This document shows positions 31,871 through 43,097 of a DNA stretch of 64,000 nucleotides, piece after piece. How positions within the stretch are numbered: position 1 is the first letter of the stretch; each line of letters opens with the position of its first letter. This stretch comes from Siphonodentalium dalli. Its lineage: Eukaryota > Mollusca > Scaphopoda > Gadilida > Siphonodentaliidae. Position numbers and translations under genes: made by a program. A model generated the notes under the pieces. That model had not been told where the DNA came from. It saw only the letters and a program-made list of their open reading frames with translations, and ran no database searches. The DNA is taken from NCBI GenBank assembly GCA_032622095.1, contig CP136068.1, positions 148,069,365 to 148,133,364 of the forward strand, read 5' to 3'.

Positions 31871-32074
31871 TCACATGATCAAATAAACCCGAAGCAACGC
31901 GAAATATTCATCGAAAACAACAATCATAAACTACAGCGATCGCAAGTTATTTAAGAACGCCGTGACGTCATCGCACGCGCTGATATTAAACGTGTCTATT
32001 ACCGATAATTATGAAACTGCTTTTATGGCCGAATTATGTGATAAAAATGATTCTCAAATTCGTCGCAATTCTAT

Positions 32075-32166
32075 ACGAAATTTATTAACCGATTTCACTA
32101 AATTCGATTCGAGCCTCGCTAAAGCTGGGCTCGAATAGAATTTAGTGCACTCGATTTAATGTATAG
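32075..32166. repeat. Related foldback repeat
   Basis: CTAAATTCGATTCGAGCC pairs with GGGCTCGAATAGAATTTAG; the outer arms are CTATACGAAATTTATTAACC and the reverse near 32155. This is a diverged second member of the 31729-31870 family. Confidence 0.7.
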
Positions 32167-32890
32167 AAGTGTGACTCTTTATATATCCTCTATATATTCT
32201 GACCGACATCAATGGTATCAAGTGGGTTTCTAACTTCCAACAATTTATCTCTGGAAATAGAATTGGTATATGCCAATACCTTTTCATGATATAATCCATT
32301 GAATGTAAACTTTCATAATTAGTCATATCTGTTATAAAACTTATATGAAATTTATAATTTATCAAATAAAATGACGATATAATTGGCAGTTATAATAAAA
32401 CAAGATTTATAACACAAAAGTCCATCAAAAGTCATAACAGTACAATAATATTAACTTCGAAATTGCTGCGTTCTATTATTGCTATTATATTATTATGTAG
32501 TAATTTGTTCTATCAGGACATACATGATTGTAGCAACAAAGCGGTGACAAAAACACAATGTCATCCAAAACAAAATTACCAATTTAGAGGTATTGACAAT
32601 ATATGATCAGATTGATATAACATATCATTAAATGTTTTGAGAGCAAACTGTTCATGCATTACATTATTATTATTACTTATTACTATGTGAATCTATTTCA
32701 GTGCGATCAAAGTCATCGGATAAACGAACGGAAAGATGGATTTCTTCATATAATAAAACCTCTAAAAACCCAGCACGTTTTACTGGTCATCTTTGTCTCA
32801 CCCAGATTATTACAATTTGTAATTCAATTGAGTATTTGTCACTAAAAACAAGCATACTGATTGGCCGAGAGCGGCTAACTTTCCTTTTCG
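32167..32890. other. No gene seen
   Basis: Very AT-rich; none of the frames has support. Confidence 0.45.
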
Positions 32891-32894
32891 ATTC

Positions 32895-33105
32895 ACCGAC
32901 ATCGGCCACTTCAGCGTGCATCAAATCTGAATGTATAGCACGGTCAAATTTCATCGGCGCAGAACGAGTAGCGAAACGAGCACACCCGCACGTTGTTGTC
33001 TATAGATACCGTTCATCGGCCGCTTCAGCGTGCATCAAATCTGAAAGTGACAATGTAGAATTTCATCGGCGCAGAACGGAGTAGCGAAACGAGCCAACCA
33101 GCCCC
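32895..33105. repeat. Two direct repeats with 118-bp period
   Basis: CGGCCACTTCAGCGTGCATC with TTTCATCGGCGCAGAACG and AGTAGCGAAACGAGC occurs first at about 32898-32981 and again at about 33016-33095. The plus-strand frame spanning both is a repeat translation. Confidence 0.8.
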
Positions 33106-33256
33106 GCAGGAAATGGTTACGGAGCAGTGTTCCGAGTAACGCAATGAACAAACCCAATGATTTGTGCACGGTGACAACGGCGAAATGAAAGGCTCGATTC
33201 GTGTCATGAAAATGACTAAATGATACTTTTTATACAGTGTTTTTGCAAATTCCTTG

Positions 33257-33380
33257 CTAGATTGAATTACAATGGAGATAAACGTACCATGTTTCGTTGT
33301 AGATTCTGGGATTCGAGCATGAAAACTGTTTTCATGCTCGAATCCCAGAATGTGCAACTCAACAGGGTATATTTATCTCC
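33257..33380. repeat. Hairpin, perfect inner arms
   Basis: GATTCTGGGATTCGAGCATG and its exact complement meet at AAAACTGTTTT (about 33301-33350). Weaker outer pairing (GGAGATAAACGTACC with GGTATATTTATCTCC) extends it to about 120 bases. Confidence 0.8.
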
Positions 33381-33961
33381 TAAATACATGTTGTATGCTG
33401 GTTGCGTTAGGTTCCGGATGTTTTATCGTAGTTTGATGTTCGGTGGGGATAAGCGAGATCACTGAGTCGCGGCCATTGGATTCACCTATGTGCAGCCCCC
33501 GTTCAGCGGTTTAAGTGCTACAGGTCAAAGTTCTGGAGGTGCATTCCATATATGGAACTCTTGAATATTCACGATTCCATATATGAAATTCATGAATATT
33601 CAAAAGTTCCATATTTAGAATCAAGAATAAAGTTGAAAAATTGGGCACAAACACATCGGATGAAATAAAAAAGGTATGGATGGCTTCGGAATGACTTGCG
33701 GAACATACATGAGCATTTATAGATTACTAGCAGATTAGCCCCGATAGCCCGCCACTGGCGGCATTGGTCCCATGGCTTTGGTCGATCCATTAATTTTTGT
33801 TTTTCAAGGTAACCCCGTACAGGCATATCATATAACCCAACACAAATATTACCCGTCCCGAGTTGACCATACATACCAAATTTCACGTCGATGTCACCGC
33901 TGACGACCGAGATATCGCCCAAGGTCATTTGTGGGTACCCGTTTCAAGGTCAATGTCACCT
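33381..33961. other. Short direct repeats; no gene
   Basis: TTCCATATATGGAA and TTGAATATTCA motifs recur near 33545-33615. Nothing else is supported. Confidence 0.45.
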
Positions 33962-34113
33962 CAGGCGGACAAACTGACCCGACGAAAACTCCCCCGTCCC
34001 CTGGAAGCCCTAAGTACGAAATTATATATCCCCAGTTCAGGCGGACAAACTGACCCGACGAAAATCTCCCCGTCCCTTGGAAGCCCTAAGTACGAAATTA
34101 GATATCCCCAGTT
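33962..34113 (+). repeat. Two tandem units of 76 bp
   Basis: CAGGCGGACAAACTGACCCG starts at 33962 and 34038, each followed by GGAAGCCCTAAGTACGAAAT and ATCCCCAGTT. Confidence 0.85.
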
Positions 34114-34599
34114 TCCAAAAGCAAAAGATATCAGGTAGAATTTGTCAAATATGGACCCTGGTGCAAACACTCGCAGGGCCCTAAAATTTATTAAAATAGG
34201 ATTTCCCATTCAAATCGATTTATGTCGATACAACTCTTATTTAAAACAACAAATTTAAGCTGAGACTTGGTGTGTCTGCGTGTAATACTTATATATTCTT
34301 AAAATGACAGAGTCCAACACGTAATTATATTTTAGATGGAAGAAATAAAAAAAATTCGATGCTAAATTTCGAGCGACAACGTTGTGTTGATATTGTAAAC
34401 ACGCGATATTTAATAGCGACGCGTCATATACAAACGCTCATCAATTATCACGCGATCAATCCCCATTGCGGTGGCAGTTGAAGGGTGAAGGAGTGATCGC
34501 GAATGGTCCGATGACCATTCCCGTGGATTTTTACCCTTAGATAGGTGGAGCCGTGTTCGACTCTATAAAGGATATACACATATACGGTCTCAAAATATA

Positions 34600-34985
34600 T
34601 AGTAGAAGATGTCATCGCGTTTAATTACACGTTCGCGACAAAATATTGTTAAAAATATTGATTTTATAACAAGGTCAAATGCCTCTGAGCGGACAGGGAG
34701 ATTGACGACTCGATTTCTTCGGTATAATTCGGTTGTTTCCGATACGATATCTCGACTTCGCTTCGTTCAATTTCGCCTAGTTATATGTCAAATGAAAGGG
34801 ACTTGTATTGCCAATAAGACATATTTGAGGATATTTTTGCTCCAATTATCGATTTATAGAATTTATTAGGGATTTGATAGTTTATGTGATTTTAACCAAA
34901 ATCGAACATTTGCACATTGTCACTGGTATAGTCAATATTGGTATTTTAGTAATTTTCCCTACAGGCCTGTGACTCTAACTGGACC
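34600..34985 (+). mobile_element. Dispersed repeat family L, copy 1
   Basis: GACAAAATATTG, GAGCGGACAGGGAGATTGAC, ACGATATCTCGACTTCG and TATATGTCAAATGAAAGGGA occur in the same order at 55338-55705 and, diverged, at 41085-41395. The end reads CACTGGTATAGTCAATATTG. The frame across it is not protein-like. Class unknown. Confidence 0.7.
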
Positions 34986-35120
34986 GAGTATATTGCAGGG
35001 TTGAACTTGAATTTTGCTAGGAGGGTGGAGACGATTCTTGCAATATATGAAAAAAAAGAGGTCAAGAGATTTCAAATTTTCACGGCATGAGTTACTAGCA
35101 AAAAGAAAGATTAGTATATG

Positions 35121-35217
35121 TTATAACCCGCTTGGGTATCTGTATAACAAATATTGACAAAGGCGCGTAGCGCCGCGGTCTGTATTTATTGTACATATAC
35201 CCAAGCGGGTTATAACA
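35121..35217. repeat. Hairpin, about 97 bp
   Basis: GTTATAACCCGCTTGGGTAT pairs with ATACCCAAGCGGGTTATAAC around a GC-rich loop with GGCGCGTAGCGCC. Confidence 0.85.
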
Positions 35218-35279
35218 TTTATAATCTAATTCACAAAACAACTATATATACGACAACTTCATGCAATGATAATGCCGGT

Positions 35280-35631
35280 GATCGTAATTGACACAGATGG
35301 CGTCGATGAAGTCGACGACGACGACAATGATGATTATAATGATGAGGGGGTTGACATCGATGGCTAATATAATAATGATATTGACTATGCTGCTACACGA
35401 CGACGATGGTAATAATTATGATGATGCTGCCAATAGCCTAGATGATTATGATGACGACGACGACGATGATTGTGATGACGACGACGATGATTATGACGAC
35501 AACGACGACAGTGATAATGATAGTGATGATAACGAAAAGCGATTATGATGACTACGACGACAACATCGATGATGATGATGATGACTACGACGACAACCTT
35601 GATGAGTATGATGATGACTACGACGACAACG

Positions 35632-35662
<31 letters not shown>

Positions 35663-35955
35663 CCTAGACAGCGTTGATGATGGTGACTTCGACGACACGA
35701 CAGCAATGATGACTAAGACGACAGCGATTATGTTGATGACTACGACGACGACAGCGATGATGACGACAACGGCTATTATTATAACTACGACGACAGTGAT
35801 GATGATGATGATGATGATAATGATGATGATGCTTATGACGACGACAGCGATGATGACAACGTTGACGATGACGATTGCAATGGCGATGAAGATGCTTACG
35901 TTTACTACGATTACGACGATGATAATGACGACGACGAAAACGACGACGATGATTG
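35280..35955. repeat. Imperfect GAT/GAC trinucleotide array
   Basis: About 680 bases of GAT, GAC, ACG and ATG triplets. Frames give poly-Asp, poly-Thr/Met or poly-His and carry no other signal. Confidence 0.9.
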
Positions 35956-37150
35956 AAGTTTAGTAGTAAATAATGCGCCTGTCCACTTTTGGTTCTTCAA
36001 TTCTAAAGAACCAAAACAGCAGTAATTGTAGGTAATTTTGGTTCTACAACTGTGTTTGAAGCACAAAGAACCAACTACTGGTTCTTCAGCCTGTTCCTGA
36101 ACGTTTCGGAAGGGTGGGTGGATGGGGGTGCACATTTTACGGTTCTTTACATTTAAGTCAACAATAGCGTTAACGAAAAGCATGTCCGATGTTTGGTTGA
36201 TGGCCAGGATCTCAAGGTCGTCAAAAGGTGAACATTAAACTCGCTGCCAATGATATTTCGGCCAAGTCAATCTCAGTCCAGATACTGCACCACCATGTTC
36301 GACTCCATGGCACCGAAACTATTCTATCCGCGCACGCGTACCGTTGATCTGGACTCTAATGTCATGTAGTTGGTCGTATGTTAAAGATACGGTAAGCGTT
36401 GGTCGTGGGTATTGCTGTTAAAATAGTCAAATTTGGTGAAACCGCGATAAACAGAAATAATATTATATTATAGACAACCTTATTCAAATCATATATATCG
36501 CGTAAATTGCATGATAGTGTCATGATAGTACTCTGTGTTATGTAAACAAACGCCATTTTATGTAAACAAACAGTACATCAAGAGTATTCGATAAGCAAAA
36601 CATTCAACTCCGCGGAGACCACACTATGGAACTTTGGTTAGAAATATCACCCAAGTTGTTTACAACATACCAGTATGGCGCTCGCTCGCCTCTCAAGATT
36701 TAATGTTGAATGGGTCACCGTAAATCACTCTGCTTATTGCTCAATATGTACGTGCTGTATCTATATATAAACAAACGTTCGGCACATACAAAGTGTGTAT
36801 TGTGGATAATATCGCATTCATACTATCATTATACTAAACTATTATTATATTCTTGAGGTATTTTCATAATTTGGTAACTGTTATTTCTAAAGTGTAACCT
36901 ATAACGAAGGCCATCCATACCTTCAAATATTATTCTAATTCAGTTGATATAATTACCGATTGCGGGTGATTGCGTCTTCATTCTCTTCACATTATATTGT
37001 CCAACTCCAAGGGTATCTTGGCCTCATTTCAATTTAATTTTTCGCTGTATAAAATGTTCTTGAACATTTGTTTGCTTATCAAATTGTGAAACAATACACT
37101 ACATCAAACCCCGCGTTCAGACTAAAGTTTTAGCGCTATATATGCCGCAG
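35956..37150. other. No gene seen; small GGTTCTT inverted repeats
   Basis: TTGGTTCTTCAATTCTAAAGAACCAA near 35990 (quoted across its symmetric centre) and related GGTTCTT motifs up to 36150 form small hairpins. The remaining AT-rich DNA holds nothing I can support. Confidence 0.45.
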
Positions 37151-37159
37151 TCAAAACAA

Positions 37160-37230
37160 AGTTCCTGCGCCAGGGTTCGAACCTATGCCAACGTCGTCTG
37201 GCTTTATTCTGCAATTCCTGACCACAGGCC
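37160..37230 (-). repeat. Possible tRNA-derived SINE fragment
   Basis: The minus strand reads GGTTCGAACCCTGGCGCAGG (B-box-like), preceded by CCTGTGGTCAGGAATTGC (weak A-box). No full cloverleaf is seen. Confidence 0.25.
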
Positions 37231-37662
37231 CCTGGTGAAAAATAACAGCGAAACCAATATATAATATACAAGTGACAAGGTTAACAAGTCCGATTTTTGG
37301 AAAAAACACACCATCTTTCACATTTCTCATAGATTCTCAAAATCGTTCAACTCAGTCTCAATATATCAATGTCTTATTGACCATGAAATGTCCTTTCTTT
37401 TGGTGTATTATTCCATAGAATCAAATAAAGAGAAGTCGAGACATGGTACGGGAAACGTGCACTATCTACTGGAAATTTGGGAGTAAACCGGGTCGTTAGG
37501 TTGTCAACTCAGTCAAAATATGCCCCAGTTTATGTTAAAGGGCATAAATGTTTGTTTCGTTTGATATATAACACAAGAAAACTAAGATGCATGCATCAGG
37601 TCGGCCGTGAACTATCTACCATAGAATTGTTGTAGCTATCGATTATACATTTTGAAACACCT

Positions 37663-38021
37663 GTCTGTATGTATGTATGTATGTGTGTATGCGTGAATGC
37701 ATGTGTGTATGTGTTATAGACTCTAACACTGCTCGAATTTGGTATTTAACGTGTCAACTTGACCTCGCTCATAGGCATGTTTCTGGACCTTGACCGATCC
37801 GACTAAAAATTTGTGTGTAGGACTACTTCGATCCCGGGAGCAATATGGACGGGTCCAATTTCACGTGGGACCATGTTCTCAAACGTGCTGATATAGGCAT
37901 GTTTCTGGACCAATTGAACAATAGTTTGGCCAGACGCTGTATATACTGGGTACTGTCCAGATGGAGGCGATCACAAAAAAAATCCCTAACTAGCCCGAAC
38001 GAAGTCGAGTACATCAGCTAG
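37663..38021 (+). mobile_element. Helitron-like non-autonomous element, copy 1
   Basis: A tetranucleotide tract (GTATGTATGTATGTATG) lies near the 5' side. The 3' end reads CCCGAACGAAGTCGAG, then ACATCAGCTAGT: a short hairpin remnant followed by CTAGT, which fits the CTRRT terminus of Helitrons. The next copy starts immediately after. Class assignment is inference from the 3' end. Confidence 0.4.
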
Positions 38022-38524
38022 TTTAATATATATTTTGGACATTTGTCTGTCTGTTTGTCTGTTAGCTATGGCCGGGAAAACTGCCGGACAGATTTGACGA
38101 AATTTGATACCTAGGGGAAATTATTTCCAGGGAGTATTTTGGACGGGTCAAATCTTGATCCCGACCTGACTTTGACATTCAAAAAGATCAATTCAAGGTC
38201 AAATCTGGTAAAACGGAAGTATTTCAACGAAATTTGATACCTACTGTTACTTTTGTCCCAGGAGTGTTTCGGGTGGGTCAAATCATGACCCTGACCTGAT
38301 CTTGACATTCAAAATTGTCAATTCAAGGTCAAATCGGGTATAAAGCCGGGCGGATTTCGACGGGTACTTTTGTCGTGACTTTTGTCCGGGGAGTGTTTTG
38401 GACGGGTCAAATCGTGACCCCGACATGACCTTCACCTTTAAAATAGTCAATTCAAGGTTAAATCGCGCATTTCTCCGAAAATCAGAGGGGAACATCCCGG
38501 ACGAAGTGGGGTCCACGAGCTACT
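38022..38524 (+). mobile_element. Helitron-like non-autonomous element, copy 2
   Basis: It starts with TTTAATATATATTTTGGACA and a GTCTGTCTGTTTGTCTG tract. It contains three or more internal units with GACCTGACTTTGACATTCAA and TCAATTCAAGGTCAAATC. It ends CCCGGACGAAGTGGGGTCCA, then CGAGCTACT, a one-base variant of CTRRT after a hairpin. No Rep/helicase ORF is present. Confidence 0.45.
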
Positions 38525-39965
38525 ATTATATATTTCTAGATTTAGTTACAAACTAAATACCTGTATATTGTACAAAGAAATGTTTGACAAATATATCTGT
38601 ATCAATATTACCATACGGGTCATTAAAATAGATACGACGAAACAAATTTTGAAGGGTGCATGTATCAGGTAAATTTTTATATTTCAAATGATGACAGGAA
38701 TGCAGAAAGTTGAAGTACCTACGTAATACTGGCTATCCGCATGAAGAGATATATACATGTATATAAAAACCAGATGAGGGATATGTCTGTACAGTTGCTA
38801 AACAATTCAGTCATGCAAAAGAGGATCAAAGAGTAAGATACCAAATTGCTGCCTGTGGTAATGTTTTTTAACGAAATTCGGGAAAATTAGATTACTCTCA
38901 CCCTGGTTATCCAGAAGATAATTGTGGAATCTGATGACGATCGGACAAGGGGTCTCGTCTGTAGGATCAACCAAATTATTTAGCCATAAAAATAGTAAAA
39001 TTGAAGATCACCGCTGGCAGTGATGTCTTCACAAGGACAGTTTGAGAACAAAATATGGCTCACATCTAGCGGTGACCCAAAATATCCACATAAGAAAAAG
39101 TTCTCCAATAAAAGCTGGCTGCAGGGTGCGCCAATTGATTCAAATTCGAAATTTAGCAGGGTGTACTGCTTGTGGCCATGTTTTCCCCGCAAATTTGATA
39201 GACTGATGGACAAAACCACTGAATCCGTTGAATCAATATACATGTATACATGGATTAATTTATATGCATTGTTATACACAGTACTGGTATATAAAGGTAC
39301 TGAAAATAACTATATTACTAGTATACACAAAATAAACCATATATCATGGCTATGGGTTCTAATATCCGAACATGACAGCTGAGAACTTGGTGTGAATTAA
39401 CGAGTGGTGGTTTCTCAAGCATATCTAACCCTCCACGTTAGTAACATGCCATTAAATGTCATAAGTATAATCTAGCTTGAGGACAGAAGTGATCCATAAA
39501 ACCCCCTTAATTCAACCAGGTCCTCGCGCGATGTATGATCGATCACATGATGATCTAGGGGGATTAGAATTGATGTATAAAAACAGCACTGCATGTAAAT
39601 ATAAAATAAAATAGTGCTACATCTTATTACAGATTATTGCCATATATAATCAGTGATTATACAGACAGTCTGACAAAATAAAGTTTCAGTGACACTCTAT
39701 CCGAAGAGGGGAATAATTTCATCTGTTACAGTCAATGGAGCAATTATGAATCTGGAAAGGTGAAATTTCTAAGTAATACTAGATATCGACATGACGCGAT
39801 AAAATATAACGTAAATGCAATATGGCCGCTGGCGACCATTTTTTCCTATGAAATTAAAAAAATATTTGAGAGCTCTCATCTGATAGATCAATATGAAGAT
39901 AAATATGAAGTTTGGTGATGATCGGATGAGTGAAGTGGACTGTGGTCTGTGCTAAACGGTTTAGT
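38525..39965. other. Repeat-like DNA, no supported gene
   Basis: A segment near 39825-39940 (ATGGCCGCTGGCGACCATTT, TTTGGTGATGATCGGATGAG) resembles 2671-2730 and 38935, so this is probably old element sequence. The frame at 39020-39382 has no domain or splice context. Confidence 0.4.
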
Positions 39966-39967
39966 AA

Positions 39968-40262
39968 TGCTTAAAAAGATTCTTACCTTAATATTTTTAT
40001 GTTCACTTTATAAACTTCACTGAGTCATCTTTGTCATGTATTGAGTTTGATATCTTTTGTTAACAGTTTATAAATCATGTATGTCTCATGTTTGTTATTT
40101 TAATTTATGTGTTTATTATCATTAAATAAAGTTGCATTCCTTAAAAAGATTCTTACCTCAATGTTTTTATGTTCACTTTATAAACACCACTGAGTCATCT
40201 TTGTCATGTATTGAATTTGATATCTTTTGTTAACAGTTTATAAATTATGTATGTCTCGTGTT
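39968..40262. repeat. Tandem duplication, about 170-bp period
   Basis: TTAAAAAGATTCTTACCT, TTTATGTTCACTTTATAAAC and CACTGAGTCATCTTTGTCAT occur at 39971 and again at 40141. The first unit ends with ATTAAATAAAGTTGCATTCC, which looks like a LINE or transcript 3' end. Confidence 0.8.
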
Positions 40263-41080
40263 CGTTATTATATTATATACACTTTATAGTGTGTTTTCAG
40301 AACGAAAACAAATTGAATAAAATCAACAAATTTGTAAATTTAAAAACAATTCAAACGTTGTTGTATTCCATGTCCCAGCCCGGACATATACACCAAATTT
40401 CAATAATATTCATTGAGAAACAACGGACCAAACGCTATATAACACCCGTATACATCTTTTATTCCGTATCGGACTCGGGTACATGTTATAGTAGGTACCG
40501 AATTGACACACGTCGACTGGGCGAGTTGGCCCTGGGGCGATTAGGCCGATTCCGGCACATTCTAGAATTTACCGTATGTATCCGTTTACGCGTAGTTTAC
40601 ATTAGAAAGTTCCGCAATTAATACCGTAAATAGAGCGACCTTATTTGACAGAGAATGCCTCTGTTATTGATTATCAAGTTGCTGTACATTAAAAACGACA
40701 AATTCACATGCTCGTTCAAGCGCAGTTAGTCTATTTTCCCCATGTTAAAGGACATCCACAAATACTAAATAACGCTAACCTACTGCCGAATGTTTGACAC
40801 GACAACTGTTAACATATTTGGGCTGAATTCATCTGACGCGGTATTATTCCTCAAAATAAACAACAAAACCATCGTTACTTGGAAATGTAGTTTGGGCTAA
40901 CATTTACATAAATCCTCCAGATCAATTATCCGACACACACGTCAGATGAAAAAGTCACATGAAGTAACCGGCCAAATTGGCCGAAATGACGAAGTCAATT
41001 TAAGCGACGTCGACATATCGTACGGGAAATTCGCAAGTTCGGCAACTGCGATCGTAATAATTGAAATGGTATACCGTGTT
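40263..41080. other. No gene seen
   Basis: No recognised repeat or supported exon, although GTAATTACC-like and CGGACAGGGAAACTGACC segments near 41095 mark the start of a family L copy. Confidence 0.4.
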
Positions 41081-41084
41081 TTAT

Positions 41085-41395
41085 CACTACTTAATTACCG
41101 GACAGGGAAACTGACCGCTTTTCGTGTGTAGGTTTTGCTAGTTTTCGATACGATATCCCGACTTCCTTTCGTTTACTACTGTCTAATTATATATCAAAAG
41201 AAAGGGAATTTCACGGCCGATTCGACACAATGAAATATATTGTGACTGAGAAGAAAGATATTGAGAATCTATGAGGAATGTGATAGATGGTGTGTTTTTC
41301 CAAAAATCGGACTTGTGAACCTTGTCACTGTTATAATATACATTGGTATATCTGGTAATTTCCCCGAGGACCCTGTGTCCCTGACTCCGTGAAAT
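41085..41395 (+). mobile_element. Dispersed repeat family L, copy 2 (diverged)
   Basis: CCGGACAGGGAAACTGACCG, ACGATATCCCGACTTCC and CAAAAGAAAGGGAATTTC match the order in the copies at 34600 and 55338. It ends near TTGGTATATCTGGTAATTTC. Confidence 0.6.
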
Positions 41396-43086
41396 CGTTC
41401 CACGCGATTATCTCGGACACTCATGTTTCATTTTGTATATATAGACACATATCCACTAAATACATGGCAGACACGGCGCCCGTGTGATAAAGTCATACAC
41501 ATGCGGCGATAAGGAACAGATATTCAACGAGTGACATATATTCTACGGATCGTATAGTCCACTGAGGTAGGTTCAGCTACACCCGATATATTCATGCAGC
41601 ATCCATTATTCCTGGATGTTCAGAATTAATTAGACAGAGGGCTTCAACTACAACAACTTGAGCGCGTTGCCTGATCCCAAATTGCTTTCGGTTATTTAAT
41701 CCCATGTAATTATATAATATGAATATCCACACAACAAAGGATAAAGATAATTTGGCTGTCATATAAAATTTTCAAATTTTGCAGTTATTTATACAAAGCT
41801 ATATTCTAGATGTGTTAAAACTATGTGTTCGATTGTGGCAATGAACTGAGTTTATTTATGCGGTGAACGATTTCGTAAACATCGCTTTAAATATGTTTAA
41901 GTTGTGGAGATTGGAATGTACGTGGTCAAATACCAAGAATATAACAGTCTAACCCGAGGTTATCTATACCAAACAGACCCACGTGCGGTCTATCTAATTC
42001 ATATACACAAATTCTACACTTGTACAACCTATACTCCTTCATGTATCAATTCGTGGAAGCATATAGATGTAAGTATATGAGGACCAGATTACCTTCGTAC
42101 TCGTTTCATATGAATCAAGCTGATTTTCAATTATTAGAATAGAAGATACGCCTATGGTAATGTGGAGTCCATTTCGGATTCCGACTGGACGGTACTCATA
42201 GTGACCAAAGCATCAGACATTACTCTAAGTCTGATATTGTAATTGATAATACAGGTATCGTTTAAATACCATGATTGGGATTGATGATTTACCCACGAGT
42301 TTTAGCGGCAACCCAGTACATTGGTATACTTGGCGAAGGGATATGGAACCTGAGGGAACTGTGAACGTGTATAAAAAGCTATTAAAATTTATGATTACAT
42401 TTTTTGGTCACATAATATCATCACATACTATCACAGATTCGTGAAAGTATGACTAAAGTTTTGTTAAAGTGTCAACTTGGAACTATATTTTGCCACGGAA
42501 TCATTAATACCGGTGTTACTGTAACTCGACAGTGTAGTCCCTATTGTTGGTACATCACATTTTCGTTCAAATCGCATGAGAAACGTTTATAAATACCCAT
42601 AGTGTGCCTTTATACCTACAGTGGCTGTTAAAGACATATTATGTACTTGTTCGGGTGCGTGAAAATGATCAGTTAGTATCCAGGCTATGTCAACTGGATG
42701 AATGTAGTATTCTACTAACATCGCCGAAAAAATGAAGCAAATCTACCGTACCACTCCACAGAAAACATCGTCTCAACTACATTTTGTACGCTCAATTGTA
42801 GATATTTACTACTCGATTCGGGACGCATCTATCGGCGATAAACTAACGAAAATGATTTCACGATCGAGAGTCACTGCATTGAATAAATGTAAAAGAATGA
42901 TGGTGTGTGTTGTCAATTTGGATATAATATTTGTAAACATTACTACTTTGAACAAGATTATTCTCTATTATATTTTATCACCCTACCGGAGTGTTTCACA
43001 TCACTTTAACAACTTTTTTGTTCACAATGACCGTTAATACTATCGCAGAGTACGTGGTCATGGTATAAATATTAACATCATTACAG
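41396..43086. other. No gene seen upstream of gene C
   Basis: AT-rich. The 101-codon frame at 42732-43037 lacks a domain or a good context. No repeat K copy was found here, unlike upstream of genes A and B. Confidence 0.45.
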
Positions 43087-43097
43087 ATAATGCTGCT

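Noticed and set aside
32701-33084. 127-codon plus-strand frame
   Set aside because: It runs through two 118-bp direct repeats; the repeated peptide (SACIKSE) reflects the DNA duplication.
35288-35963. Asp-rich and Thr/Met-rich frames of up to 173 codons
   Set aside because: Same reason: an imperfect GAT/GAC trinucleotide tract.
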